Shown: positions 1 through 10,207 of the stretch, piece after piece
How positions within the stretch are numbered: position 1 is the first letter of the stretch
Layout of the letters: every line of letters starts with the position of its first letter
From: Zygnema cylindricum
Lineage: Eukaryota; Streptophyta; Zygnematophyceae; Zygnematales; Zygnemataceae
Reading direction: 5' to 3'
Length of the DNA stretch: 64,000 nt
Assembly: GCA_037447655.1 (NCBI GenBank)
Contig: JBBHKE010001545.1
Span: forward strand, 327,582-391,581
Translations under genes and position numbers: made by a program
The notes under the pieces: model-generated
What the model was told of the DNA's origin: nothing
Databases searched by the model: none
The model's input: the letters and a program-made list of their open reading frames with translations, nothing else

Positions 1-1
1 T

Positions 2-1552
2 AAGTTGGCCACATGCACCCATTGTCAGCTGAAAGGACATTACGTCCACCGGTGCCATGTTATGGACCCTAATTTTTCGTATCAGAATCAGATTTAGAAC
101 GGTGGAATTCCTGCCCGTTCTGCCAAGCCGGTCACTCCTCCTACGAAGACCGAGAAAGAGGCGACTTTGCCTAAGATCTCTCGACGAGAGAGGGAAAAGG
201 CCGAGTTACAAGTCATGATGGCCGCCATGATGAATGAACGATTTGCTACCTTCATGGCCGAAATGAAACTCTAGTTCACGGGAATGGCAAGGACAGTCGT
301 CCACATGCCATCGTTGGCCGGCCAAATCCTCCGGGATTCTACTGTCCAACAACAGGCATCTACCTTTGATAAAGGCTCGCCTGATCAGAATCGGGATGGT
401 AAATTACAGAATTCCCGTATTCCATTTTTTTTCGAGAAAGTATCTCTCTCTCCTCTACCAGACAAAACTTCTTCCCTAGTGGCTGAAGCTCTCACCATTT
501 TGGATAGTACCATACATGATGCACACCGAGTCAAAGAACGACTAAGCATCATTTCTGCCATGATTAATGAAGCCCCCAGGGCCTCTCCCTTTCCTAATGA
601 GGTTCCCAAAGCCTCTCCCGTTGTTGATGAGTTCGTTGCAGTCGGCGCTTTGAGGGCGTTGCAACTGAACAGTAGTCTTTTAGTTATTCAACCGGTTACC
701 GCAGATGAGCGCCGTGACCTTGATCCTCACATCAGTTTCTTTGACAACGCTCGAAAGTCCTTCTCCGTTAATGGTGTTGCTCCTTCTCTACCTTTCATAG
801 ACACCGGAGCCAAACCCGTGATCCTCAAATCCGGATTTGCGCTCAAGCTTGGTCTGACCGCAGACAAGCTCTAAGCCACGTCTACGCAGCTTCTCACTTC
901 AGCCGGTACCACGGAGCCAGTGCTTCGAATTACCAAGGACCCGCTTGTCTTTCGATTTTACAACGGAACCGAGAGTGAGTCCGTGGAGGTTTTTGTCCGA
1001 GCATTAGTCACCAAATGCAACGACGACGAATGCTTAGTGGGAGAGGATGTTATCTTCCAAATTGGTGGGGGAGTAGATATGCATGATCAGAGCTTCTCCT
1101 ACCGCCCCTCTAATTTTTCGGGACGCAAAATCTGCCTCCCTCTTGTCTTCGCTCGCAAAATGTTGCCCACCATGGCACATTTGGCTTCCGCTCTCCTTGC
1201 ATTTTCTAGTATCGACCTAAGGGAAGACAATTGTGACTCTCTTGTACCAAAAAAGATCCTTCCAGCCATCCCACCTTTGCGAGATAGATTCAATGAGCCA
1301 CAGTTTCTCATCGACTCGCGTCATCTCTTAGATACCATCCACACCAAGGTCTCTCCACACATTCTCCATGTGGTGGACAACGATACTAACGAGATGTTGA
1401 GTTTGCAGAGGGTGTATACACGTACAGGTGGTGATCAAGGGTTCCACATGGAGTGCCTCTCTTCTCCATTATCTTTGAACCCGGCTGACCATTTCTGCCT
1501 CTATATCTGTTCCGAGCCCTCAGTTGTGTTGACGAGCTCCTCTAGAGGCTGA
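2..1552 (+). pseudogene. Decayed gag-protease region of an LTR retrotransposon, no reverse transcriptase seen
   Basis: One reading frame runs across the interval with in-frame stops at 95-97, 272-274 and 872-874. At 14-55 it encodes a CCHC zinc knuckle (C-x2-C-x4-H-x4-C), the nucleic-acid-binding end of Gag. At 800-811 it encodes D-T-G-A followed by a hydrophobic stretch, the active-site signature of a retropepsin. Further on, CLVGEDVIFQIGG looks like the conserved C-terminal strand of that protease fold. The frame ends at 1552 with no reverse transcriptase, RNase H or integrase, and a G-rich tract follows directly. It resembles a Gypsy-type or Gag-protease-only non-autonomous element; the superfamily is inferred. 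The 5' part lies outside the window. Without the stops, Gag and protease would be one fusion protein. Confidence 0.7.
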
Positions 1553-1561
1553 AGAGCTAAC

Positions 1562-1671
1562 GGGGGGGAATTAATGGGTCCACTCACAGTATGGGAGTAT
1601 TCTTCCAATTCTCTCTATCCACTTCACTCTAGGGGAGTATTCTTCCCCTTCTCTCTTTGGGTCATTTTCAT
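1562..1671 (+). other. Polypurine tract and start of a putative LTR of the gag-protease element
   Basis: Seven G and two A residues at 1562-1570 sit just after the gag-protease stop, like a polypurine tract. TGGGTCC at 1575 would be the LTR start (TG). The next ~95 bases recur at 9424-9517. The block holds two tandem ~45-bp units, each with a short G/C stem around GTATTCT. The matching LTR end was not found, so the LTR call is inference. Confidence 0.4.
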
Positions 1672-1835
1672 CTTTATTCATTCTCATGGTGTATATATTT
1701 TGTCACTTTTCATATTTAAGTTTGTTGGAATATATGTTTGTGAGCATGGCTTTGCTGGTTATGATCCATCTTCGCTTCCTTGTCGCTCATGCACGACAGC
1801 TGTCATGCCGCATCGTGTCGATAGCTCGCAGGCAC

Positions 1836-1955
1836 GATACCATTCCCGCACACGCAATAGTCGGCGCGCGCACACGATATTACGCACGCACGCGCGATTT
1901 TTCTCATGCACGCGCGATTTTTTTCATGCACGCGCGGTATTACACATGCACGCAC
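1836..1955. repeat. GC-rich degenerate tandem repeat (about 20-bp unit, GCACGCGCGATTTT-like)
   Basis: Several imperfect copies of a unit close to CATGCACGCGCGATTTTT lie here. The array resumes at 8376 and runs to about 8530, so Copia element 1 split it. The last five bases, CGCAC (1951-1955), are the target duplication of that insertion. Confidence 0.7.
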
Positions 1956-3003
1956 TGACACTCTGAGACCTCCATAAGTCCTCAGAGTGGACAGCTTCCA
2001 AGAAGCCTCTAGGATAACCCTGACCCCTTTGTGTTTCAGCAAAAATAACTGCCACCCTGACAGACAAAATCTTTGACCAACTTCACCCTTGTGAAGACAA
2101 GACTCCCCTGAGTCGATAGCAAAAAGAATCTCTAAATTTGCTCCCCTGAGCAGGAAGTTATGGAGGGTCAAAGTTGACATTTTGTACAGAAGCTCTCTGG
2201 GAGAGATGGTCCTATCTTCTAATTTTTCTAAGTCCTATCTCTCTCACAGACTCTATCTACTAATGTACGGAACCAATCAGATTACAGTTCCGTACGAAAA
2301 AGTACAGCTGCCGGTGTACTTTATGTACGGACACTGTACGACATGGCCTAAATGTCGACACGTGGTATGTCCGGATTCGCTCCTTTAATCCTCGGAGATG
2401 CTGCGCTCCAATGTAACATCGCCACGTGTCATCCGATGTGGCGATGCCCACAAACCGTCGAATTCTTCTTCCGCGATCTCGGCGCTAATTCCGGCCGTCC
2501 GATTAAACTCGTATTTGATCGTAGCCGTAATAAATACATGCGCGGTATTTGTTTCGCTTACGAAATCTATGCGCGGTATCGATTTCTTATCCATACCGCA
2601 ATTCGTACTTTTACGTACCAGATCTATGTATCCCGTTAACAATTATAGTTAAATGATATATCCTACGAATTATTGTTTAATTAATTATCGTACTATATAA
2701 TGCGTAAGTCTATTTCTAGACTTAACGGCTAAGGCTACCGGCTATTTACTATCTGTCGGCCGGCAGGTACCAGGATCAAATCCTGTGGCCGGCATATACC
2801 TTTTAGTAAATAATCCCCTAACTAGTATAAATTTCCCGTAAACCTCAGGATAGCCTAGGTAGCCATGGCTCTAGCTTCCTCTCCAATTTCTCAGTGACTG
2901 CGACAAGTTTGAGAGTTTGGAGAGAGAAGTTAGAGGTAGACTGCCTCGGCTTCTTTATTTCTATTCAGACCTAGAAAATACTTTAAAACCATTAATTTCT
3001 ACA
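1956..3003 (-). repeat. 3' LTR of Copia element 1
   Basis: Contains two CACGTG motifs (2359-2364, 2423-2428), a GTAC hairpin (stems 2265-2273 and 2287-2295), and the antisense tRNA-like module (about 2721-2793). The gag-proximal ATG of the 5' copy is present here too. Confidence 0.93.
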
Positions 3004-3016
3004 CTCCCCTTATTTT

Positions 3017-6000
3017 CTAGTAAATCTTTAATTTCAGACCACACTTCTCCATGCAGAAAATTAGCTTAGGGGAAGGCACAGGTTTGGTCATCATATCTGC
3101 TACCATCTCACTATCTGGTCGGTACTCTAAACTGATTATTTTATTTTCTATTTTCTCTCTAACAAAGCTGAGTCTGATGTCCATGTGTTTGGCTTTAAAA
3201 TGATGTTTAGGATTGGCAGAAATAACAATTGCTGCCTGATTATCACAAAATATTTTCTGCACACCACTCTTAAGATGACCAAGCTCACCAAGCAAAGACT
3301 TGACCCACATCAATTCTTTTACAGCAGAGCAAGAGGCCATATACTCAGCCTCCATGGTTGACTGAGCAATAACCTTTTGTTGTTTGCTACTCCAACAGCA
3401 AGCCCCATCACCCACATATAATACATATCCAGAAGTGCATCTCCTCATCGGAGCATCACAATAACTGGAATCACTCCAAGTAGTGATGTCAGTATTCTCC
3501 CCACCCAAATGCAACCATGAATCCCTGGTTCCTATCAAGTATCTAAGGACTCTCTTAGCTGCCTCCTAATCCCTCGTAGTGGGAGCATTTAGACTTCTAC
3601 TTAGCACTCCTACAGCTGCAGCTAAATCTGGCCGGGTACAATTCATAAAATAGATTAGACTTCCCACTACTTGCCTGTAAGGAATAGTCTGCATGAACTT
3701 TTGTTCTTCAGGAGATAAATCCTCGTCTAAGACGATGACTCCTTCTTCCTCACTCCCCTCACTTCCCTTCTTCAACTCCATTGGAGTTGTACAATTATTA
3801 GCTTTATCCATTTGAAATTTTTCAAGCATGTTCCCTATTGCTTCATTTTGAGTCAATCTTATAATTTTTCTTTTTCGGTCTCTCTCTACTTGAACTCCCA
3901 AAATATATTTTGCTTCCCCCATATCCTTCATTTCAAATCTCCCCTTAAGATCGGTTTTCAGTTTATTAATTTTTTCCATTGATTTACTTAAAACAAGCAA
4001 ATCATCAACATAAATTGCAATAAATATAAAACCTTCCTCATCTTCTAAAACATAGATTGAGTGATATGAGCTGATCCGGATATATCCCAGACCGGTAATA
4101 AACTCATCAAGCTTCTTATTCTTCTGTCGAGGCGCCTGTTTCAAACCATAAAGAGATTTAATCAGCCGGCATACCTTACTCTCATCTCCTTCCTCCACAA
4201 ACCCTTCGGGTTGTCGCATGAAGATCTCCTCTTCCAAATTCTCCATGCAAAAAGGTTGTTTTGATATCCATTAGGTGCACTTCCATGTTTTCCGCTGCTG
4301 CCAGGCTGAGAAGTATGCGGACGGAGGGAAATCTGACCACCGGGCAAAGGTTTATTCGTAGTCAATTCCCTCTTTTTGTGTAAATCCCTTTGCCACTAAT
4401 CGGTCCTTGTAGCGCTCGATTGTGTTATCTGGGTTCAGTTTTAATTTGAAAACCCACTTACAACCGATTGGTTTTCGTTTAGGTGGACAATCCACCAGCT
4501 CCCAAGTATCGGCTGCCAAAATTAAGGCCATCTCCTCATTGATGGCTGTCTTCCACCGGTTTTTTTTTGGACAAGTCATCGCCTCTCCATAAGTTTGAGG
4601 TTCATCTTGATAAGATAGTTTAGTTACCTTGTTATTAACCTGTTTTTCTTGCAGTCTTTTGCTACTTCTCCTCCCCCCCTCAAAATCTGAGGCCGGAAGA
4701 GATGGTTCTCGTGGATTCTTTCGAACAAACTCGGCTTCTCCCCTATCCCTTGATTCCCAATCAATTTCCACCACGTCTTTCGCTTCGGGTAGAGTTGTTA
4801 CTGGAGTTTCCACAGCCGAGTCCTTTTCGGTCTGATTTGTACCTGCAAGAATGTCATCGTCTCTAAAACCTGGATAGTTAAGGAGCTCAAAATCATCGGA
4901 ATTTTCTGACTCAAATTTGATTTTTACTGACTTTGTATATTTGAAGGGATCCACGGACTTTCTTTCATCCATAACTACTAGATGCTTTACTAAGATTATA
5001 TCTTCTCTTTTTAGATCATAAACTCTATATCCTTTAACATCCTCATCATATCCTAATAAGTATCCCGGTTTTCCTTTAGGATCTAGCTTCCAATTGGACC
5101 GATCTGTATCTAGACTGAATACTTGACTGCCGAAAACCTTTAAGTGAGATAAGTCTGGTTTCCGGCCTGTCCATCTCTCATAAGGTGTTTGATCTTTTAT
5201 AGCTGAAGTAAGAACTCTATTTTTGAGGTAATTAGCACAGTTCATTGCTTCTGCCCAAAACCTTTTTCCTATCTTCTTATCCAACAACATACTTCTAGCA
5301 CTATCACTTAGTGTTCTATTTAACCTTTGAGCTACCCCATTCTGTTCCAGATTTTCTGGAACTGTCTTTTGGTGTTGGACCCCATCTTCTCTCAGAAAAT
5401 CCTCAAACTGGTTAGAAGTATACTCTCCACCATTGTCACTCCTTACTCTCTTGATTGGAGTTTCATGGAGTTTTTCGCTCCATGCTTTATATTGTCTAAA
5501 ACAATCCTGAGCTTCTGACTTGTTTTTCAAAATATACACCCGGGAATATCGAGAACAATCATCAGTTATAGTCATCATAAATCTCTTCTCCAAATATATG
5601 TGTGTACTAGATCTATAATTTTTTCTCCCTTATAGGTGGCTATTTTAGGAAAAGGTAATCTGTGTGCTTTACCTTGAGCACATCCACTACAATCACTTAT
5701 ATCATCATTCTCACTGAACTTAATCCCTTCCACCACTCCCATCTTTTTCATCTCTCTTAACTTATCTAGATTCACATGCCCAAGCCTCTTATGCCACATC
5801 ATAATATCATGAACACTTGCATAATAAAGTTTTTTCGTTTCATTATTTAAGATCAGCCTAAACATCCCATGGCTACCTTTCTCAGCAATGAAATAGACAT
5901 CCTCCTCAAAACTAGCAGTAAAGACTCCTTCCCTAGTGCTAGTGAAAAAACCCTTATCATCTAATATAGATGTAGAAATAAGGTTTTTGTTCAGCTCCGG

Positions 6001-6195
6001 AATAAACAATACATCGGAGAATGTTAATATGGATGTCTTTCCTTCTACTGACACTTTCAAATCTACCGATCCTACAAGAGTAGTGGTGACTATCCTCCCA
6101 TCCCCGTACTCTATCTCTACGGTGGGAATCTTTCTTATCTTAGTGAACAGGTGCCTATCCTTACACATGTGCATAGAGGCACCTGAATCTAGAAT
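3017..6195 (-). pseudogene. Copia pol remnant: protease, integrase, reverse transcriptase, RNase H
   Basis: Read from high to low coordinates. The protease motif D-S-G-A-S-M-H-M lies just after a premature stop near 6196. Integrase follows, with the H-x-H...C-x2-C zinc site (LGHVNL...CSGCAQGK) at about 5800-5690 and the catalytic-core segment RSDNGGEY near 5440. Reverse transcriptase carries YVDDLLV near 4000. RNase H at 3538-3017 contains STMEAEYMA. Stops or frameshifts break the frame near 6196, 5590, 4350 and 3550. The last codons match those of the other copies. In an intact copy Gag and Pol would be one polyprotein cleaved by the element's own protease. Domain order is seen directly; inactivity is inferred from the breaks. 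Confidence 0.9.
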
Positions 6196-7347
6196 CTAGC
6201 ATGCTTCACCTTTCAATCCACCATAAGCACATTTCTGCCTTCGTGGAATTTCAACCTCATTTTTCGCCTCCAAATCCTCATCCAAAATGAGCTCATCGTC
6301 CTCGTCCTCAGATTCCGCCTCAAGTACCTGTGTGACAAGGGCCTTTTTCTTTCCTCTCGGGGTACCACCGGTCTGCCCCTCCTTTAACCGAAGCTCTGTT
6401 AGCTTAGTGCACTCTGCCATATTGTGCCCCGGTTTCTTACAAAAATGACATAAACCTTTGGGAGCCCTTGGTTGGAACTCGTCAGCTTGTTTTTTCTGCT
6501 CCCTACCCCCATAGTTTCCGACTGGTTTCCGAGAATCCTTGTTCCTCCAGTCAGTCGCTGTTGCCAAGGCTTGGCCACTCTTTCCTCCCCTTCGGATCTC
6601 AATCGTATTCTCTCGAACAAGAATCATCCCTACCACTGAGTTCCATATCCACCTTGAGTCCGGCAAGTCCTGCACACGGTTGACTATGTTCTCGAACTCA
6701 TCAGGTAACTTCATCAGTAAACAGTTAACCTTTTCTTTTTCACTAAAATCTTTTCCCGCACTCTCTAGCTCCATGAAGAGTGTAGCAAGCTCATTGCAAA
6801 AATCCAACATATTTCCCCCTTTGTATACATACTCCTTAACTTTTTGATCAGCCAACTGTTGTTGCTGAATCGTACCACTTCGGTACATCTCTATGAGAGC
6901 CATCCAAAGATCGGATGCCTTTTCTTCTTGCAAATGAGGACATGCAAGTCCTCGTGTGAGATGGCGTAGGATGAAGTGCTTTGCTGCCATATTGTTGAAG
7001 TCCCAGGTTTCGGTATTATTCTCCTCGTTCCTCGGAATAGGTGACATGAATGCCGAACCTGTTGCTATTGGTGTGGTCGCCTCCTTCTCCCTTCCTTTGT
7101 CCACCACCTCTCCTTTTTTTGTTTCCTCCGTTGAAGGTGGATCCTCTTTCCTGGTGAATCTGCTTCCTCCAAACCCTGGAGGAATTCCAAGACTTGATGG
7201 GCGCCCCAGCCGTCCACTCACTATCCCCCAAAACTTTTTTTCGCATAGAGATCGTATCATCATACTTTCCCAGTACATGAAGCCAATTCCATTAAAAATT
7301 GGTACCTTAGAGGGTGGGCCCATAACGTGAAACTCTGAGACCTCCAT
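6196..7347 (-). CDS. Copia Gag of element 1 (383-aa open frame, truncated polyprotein)
   Basis: Open frame with a UBN2-like Gag core (about residues 120-250, including the MKLPDEFENIV segment) and a CCHC knuckle, CHFCKKPGHNMAEC, near residue 300. An acidic linker (ESEDEDDEL) follows. It forms the particle and binds element RNA in this family. The first ATG (7347-7345) lies inside the 5' LTR, 20 bp from its end. A second in-frame ATG eight codons later lies inside the primer-binding site; either could be used. The frame ends just before the protease active site, where related copies read through (EAGWIVDSG), so this is a truncated polyprotein, not a natural Gag end. Confidence 0.85.
   Translation of the reverse strand: MEVSEFHVMGPPSKVPIFNGIGFMYWESMMIRSLCEKKFWGIVSGRLGRPSSLGIPPGFGGSRFTRKEDPPSTEETKKGEVVDKGREKEATTPIATGSAFMSPIPRNEENNTETWDFNNMAAKHFILRHLTRGLACPHLQEEKASDLWMALIEMYRSGTIQQQQLADQKVKEYVYKGGNMLDFCNELATLFMELESAGKDFSEKEKVNCLLMKLPDEFENIVNRVQDLPDSRWIWNSVVGMILVRENTIEIRRGGKSGQALATATDWRNKDSRKPVGNYGGREQKKQADEFQPRAPKGLCHFCKKPGHNMAECTKLTELRLKEGQTGGTPRGKKKALVTQVLEAESEDEDDELILDEDLEAKNEVEIPRRQKCAYGGLKGEAC
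7315..7327 (-). promoter_or_regulatory. Primer-binding site complementary to initiator tRNA-Met anticodon arm
   Basis: The minus strand reads CGTTATGGGCCCA directly after the 5' LTR. The other copies have GGTTATGGGCCCA. The complement, TGGGCCCATAACC, matches the conserved anticodon arm of eukaryotic initiator tRNA-Met. Drosophila copia and yeast Ty5 are known to prime this way. Confidence 0.8.
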
Positions 7348-8375
7348 AAGTCCTCAGAGTGGACAGCTTCCAAGAAGCCTCTAAGATAACCCTGACCCCT
7401 TTGTGTTTCAGCAAAAATAACTGTCACCTTGACAGACAAAAACTCTGACCAACTTCACCCCTGTGAAGATAAGACTCCCCTGAGTCGATAGCAAAAAGAA
7501 TCTCTAAATTTGCTCCCCTGAGCAGTAAGTTATGGAGGGTCAAAGTTGACCTTTTGTACAGAAGCTCTCTAGGAGAGAGGGTCCTCTCTTCTAATTTTTC
7601 TAAGTCCTATCTCTCTCACATACTCTATCTACTGATGTACGGAACCAATCAGATTACAGTTCCATACGAAAAAGTACAGCTGCCGGTGTACTTTATGTAC
7701 GGACACTGTACGACATGGCCTAAATGTCGACACGTGGTATGTCCGGATTCGCTCCTTTAATCCTCGGAGATGCCGCGCTCCAATGTAACATCGCCACGTG
7801 TCATCCGATGTGGCGATGCCCACAAACCGCCGAATTCTTCTTCCGCGATCTCGGCGCTAATTCCGGCCGTCCGATTAAACTCGTATTTGATCGTAGCCGT
7901 AATAAATACATGCGCGGTATTTGTTTCGCTTACGAAATCTATGCGCGGTATTGATTTCTTATCCGTACCGCAATTCGTACTTTTACATACCAGATCTATG
8001 TATCCCGTTAACAATTATAGTTAAATGATATATCCTACGAATTATTGTTTAATTAATTATCGTACTATATAATGCGTAAGACTACTTCTAGACTTAACGG
8101 CTAAGGCTACCGGCTATTTACTATCTGTCGGCCGGCAGGTACCAGGATCAAATCCTGTGGCCGGCATATACCTTTTAGTAAATAATCCCCTAACTAGTAT
8201 AAATTTCCCGTAAACCTCAGGATAGCCTAGGTAGCCATGGCTCTAGCTTCCTCTCCAATTTCTCAGTGACTGCGACAATTTTGAGAGTTTGGAGAGAGAA
8301 GTTAGAGGTAGACTGCCTCGGCTTCTTTATTTCTATTCAGACCTAGAAAATACTTTAAAACCATTAATTTCTACA
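7328..8375 (-). repeat. 5' LTR of Copia element 1
   Basis: 1,048 bp, the same length as the 3' copy. CACGTG motifs at 7731-7736 and 7795-7800. It should hold the element's promoter; no transcription start can be placed by eye. Confidence 0.93.
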
Positions 8376-9423
8376 CGCACGGTTTAAGGCACACGCGCGC
8401 GGTGGCACACGCGCGCGGTATTTCGCCTGTACGCGCAGTTTTATGCATGCACGCGCGATTTTAGGCATACACGCACGATTTTGGAATGCGTGCATAATTT
8501 TCGTTCGCACGTGCGATTTCACGCCAGTTCATTTTTTTAAATGTTTCTTTGAAAAGTACTAATTTCGTGCTAGACATTTCGTTTCGTGCGCAGGTATAGA
8601 CTTTTCGAGTATTTCGTGCGATACCTTTTATTTCGTGCGTAGGTACTACGATTTCGAAGTATGGACGTGGAGTATCGTTTGGAGGCGAATCGTTATTTCA
8701 GGGCGACGCTTCGATACACCATTTATTTATTTATTTAAGTCGCGAACCCATGTAGGTTTGCGCGCTCATGTAATTAGGTAAGGTTTTTACCCCCGGTCGG
8801 TGGATTTTGTTATGCGTACGGCAGACGATGTTGGCCGCCTATTGGCCAACATCTTAAGTAGTTTCATGCATGTAAAGTAGACTAGACGTAGGCTAATTTT
8901 GCTTAGGCCTAGCGTAGCTCTTACTTAGCCTAATTCTCATACTTAGAGAATTTAGCTTTTGGACAAGAATTTTCTCTTGGCAGCGGAGCTTTTCTCTTGC
9001 TCTCTCTCTCTCACTGATTGCTCATTCTTTCTCTTTCTTATTGCTAGCTAGCTATAGTGGCTAAACAGGTTAAGAATATTTGCCTTTGTTTCTGCCTCGC
9101 TTTTAATCCACACGGCTTCGGCCAAGTCCGGAAGGTTTCCCTCCAAATTTGTCTTTTTGGCGATTGGTGGAGTGGAGGCTTGAGGTGTGGCAACTTCTGT
9201 CAAGCTGCGCCATTCTCCGGACAGTTTGACGGTTTGTTTCAGTGTATTTATGTATGTGGCATTTCGGTTTTCTTGGGAAAGTGTCATTTTTGATTAATTC
9301 CGATTTTCTTGGTTTTGGTTGGAAGTGATTATTTTGCTTCGTTGCTTTCCTTTGAGATAACTCTTGTAGAGAATACGTGGAAGACCCAAGAGCCTAGTGG
9401 CTACCTCGTGGCTTAGTAATTAT
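8376..9423. other. Continuation of the outer retroelement sequence split by Copia element 1
   Basis: Starts with the CGCAC target duplication and the rest of the GCGCG tandem repeat (to about 8530). The remainder is AT-rich sequence without a convincing coding region. ORFs of 78-79 codons on both strands near 9050-9290 look like chance. Confidence 0.55.
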
Positions 9424-9517
9424 TGGGTCCACTCACTGTAGGGGAGTATTCTTCCCCTTCTCTCTTTCCACTTCACTCTAGGGGAGTATTATTCCCCTTC
9501 TCTCTTTGGGTCATTTT
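9424..9517 (+). repeat. Second copy of the 95-bp LTR-like block seen at 1575-1671
   Basis: Starts TGGGTCCACTCAC and holds the same two ~45-bp units with G/C stems. It is cut at 9517 by a Copia LTR. It may be the start of a second copy of the outer element or of its other LTR. Confidence 0.6.
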
Positions 9518-10207
9518 TGAAACTCTGAGACCTTTATAAGTCCTCAGAGTGGACAGCTTCGAAGAAGCCTCTACGATAACCCTGACCCCTTTGTGTTTCA
9601 GCAAGAACAACCGCCATCGTAGCAGAAAAAAACCTGACTAACTTGAACGCTGTGAAGGCAAGACTCCCCTGAGTCGATAGCAAAAAGAATCTCTGAATTT
9701 GCTCCCCTGAGCGGTAAGTTATAGAGGGTCAAAGTTGACCTTTTGTACAGAAGCTCTCTGGGAGAGAGGGTCCTATCTACCAATTTTTCTAAGTTCTATC
9801 TCTCTCACAAACTTTATCTACTGGTGTACGACACCAATCATATTAAACTGTTGTACATAAAAGTACAGCGGTCGGTGTACTTTATGTACGGAAATTTTAC
9901 GACATGGCCTAAATGTCGACACATGTCATATCCGAATTTTGTGTTGTAATTCCCGGAGATACCGTGATCCAACGCAATTTCGCCATGTGTCATCTGATGT
10001 GGCGATGACCATAAACCGCCGAGAATCTATTCCGCGATCTCGGCTTTCTTCCCGGTCGTCCGATTAAATGTAGATTTCAATCGGAGACGTCATAATTACA
10101 TGCGCGGTATTTGTTTCGTAAAAAAAACAAAATGCGCGGTATTTGTTTCTTGTACATACCGTAATCCGTACGTTTACATAACGGGTTCTATTTAAGCGTA
10201 AACATCC
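9518..10207 (-). repeat. Truncated Copia-family LTR (690 bp)
   Basis: Begins TGAAACTCTGAGACC like the other minus-oriented LTRs and matches their first two thirds with clear divergence. It stops where the plus-strand element 2 begins. Its other end was not found. Confidence 0.8.

Larger units (their letters stand above)
1956..8375 (-). mobile_element. Copia element 1, complete with both LTRs
   Basis: Two LTRs of 1,048 bp each (1956-3003 and 7328-8375) flank a 4.3-kb internal region. In element orientation each LTR begins TGTAGAAATT and ends TTTCA, the usual TG...CA. CGCAC at 1951-1955 and 8376-8380 is a perfect 5-bp target duplication. A primer-binding site adjoins the 5' LTR (7315-7327). 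An A/G tract ending AAGGGGAG adjoins the 3' LTR. The order Gag, protease, integrase, RT, RNase H places it in Ty1/Copia. The LTRs differ at roughly two dozen positions by eye, about 2%. The coding region is interrupted, so it is not autonomous as read. Confidence 0.95.

Noticed and set aside
7636-8200. Repeated 60-96-codon frames in LTRs
   Set aside because: They recur only because LTRs recur, overlap on both strands, and are not conserved in frame between families.
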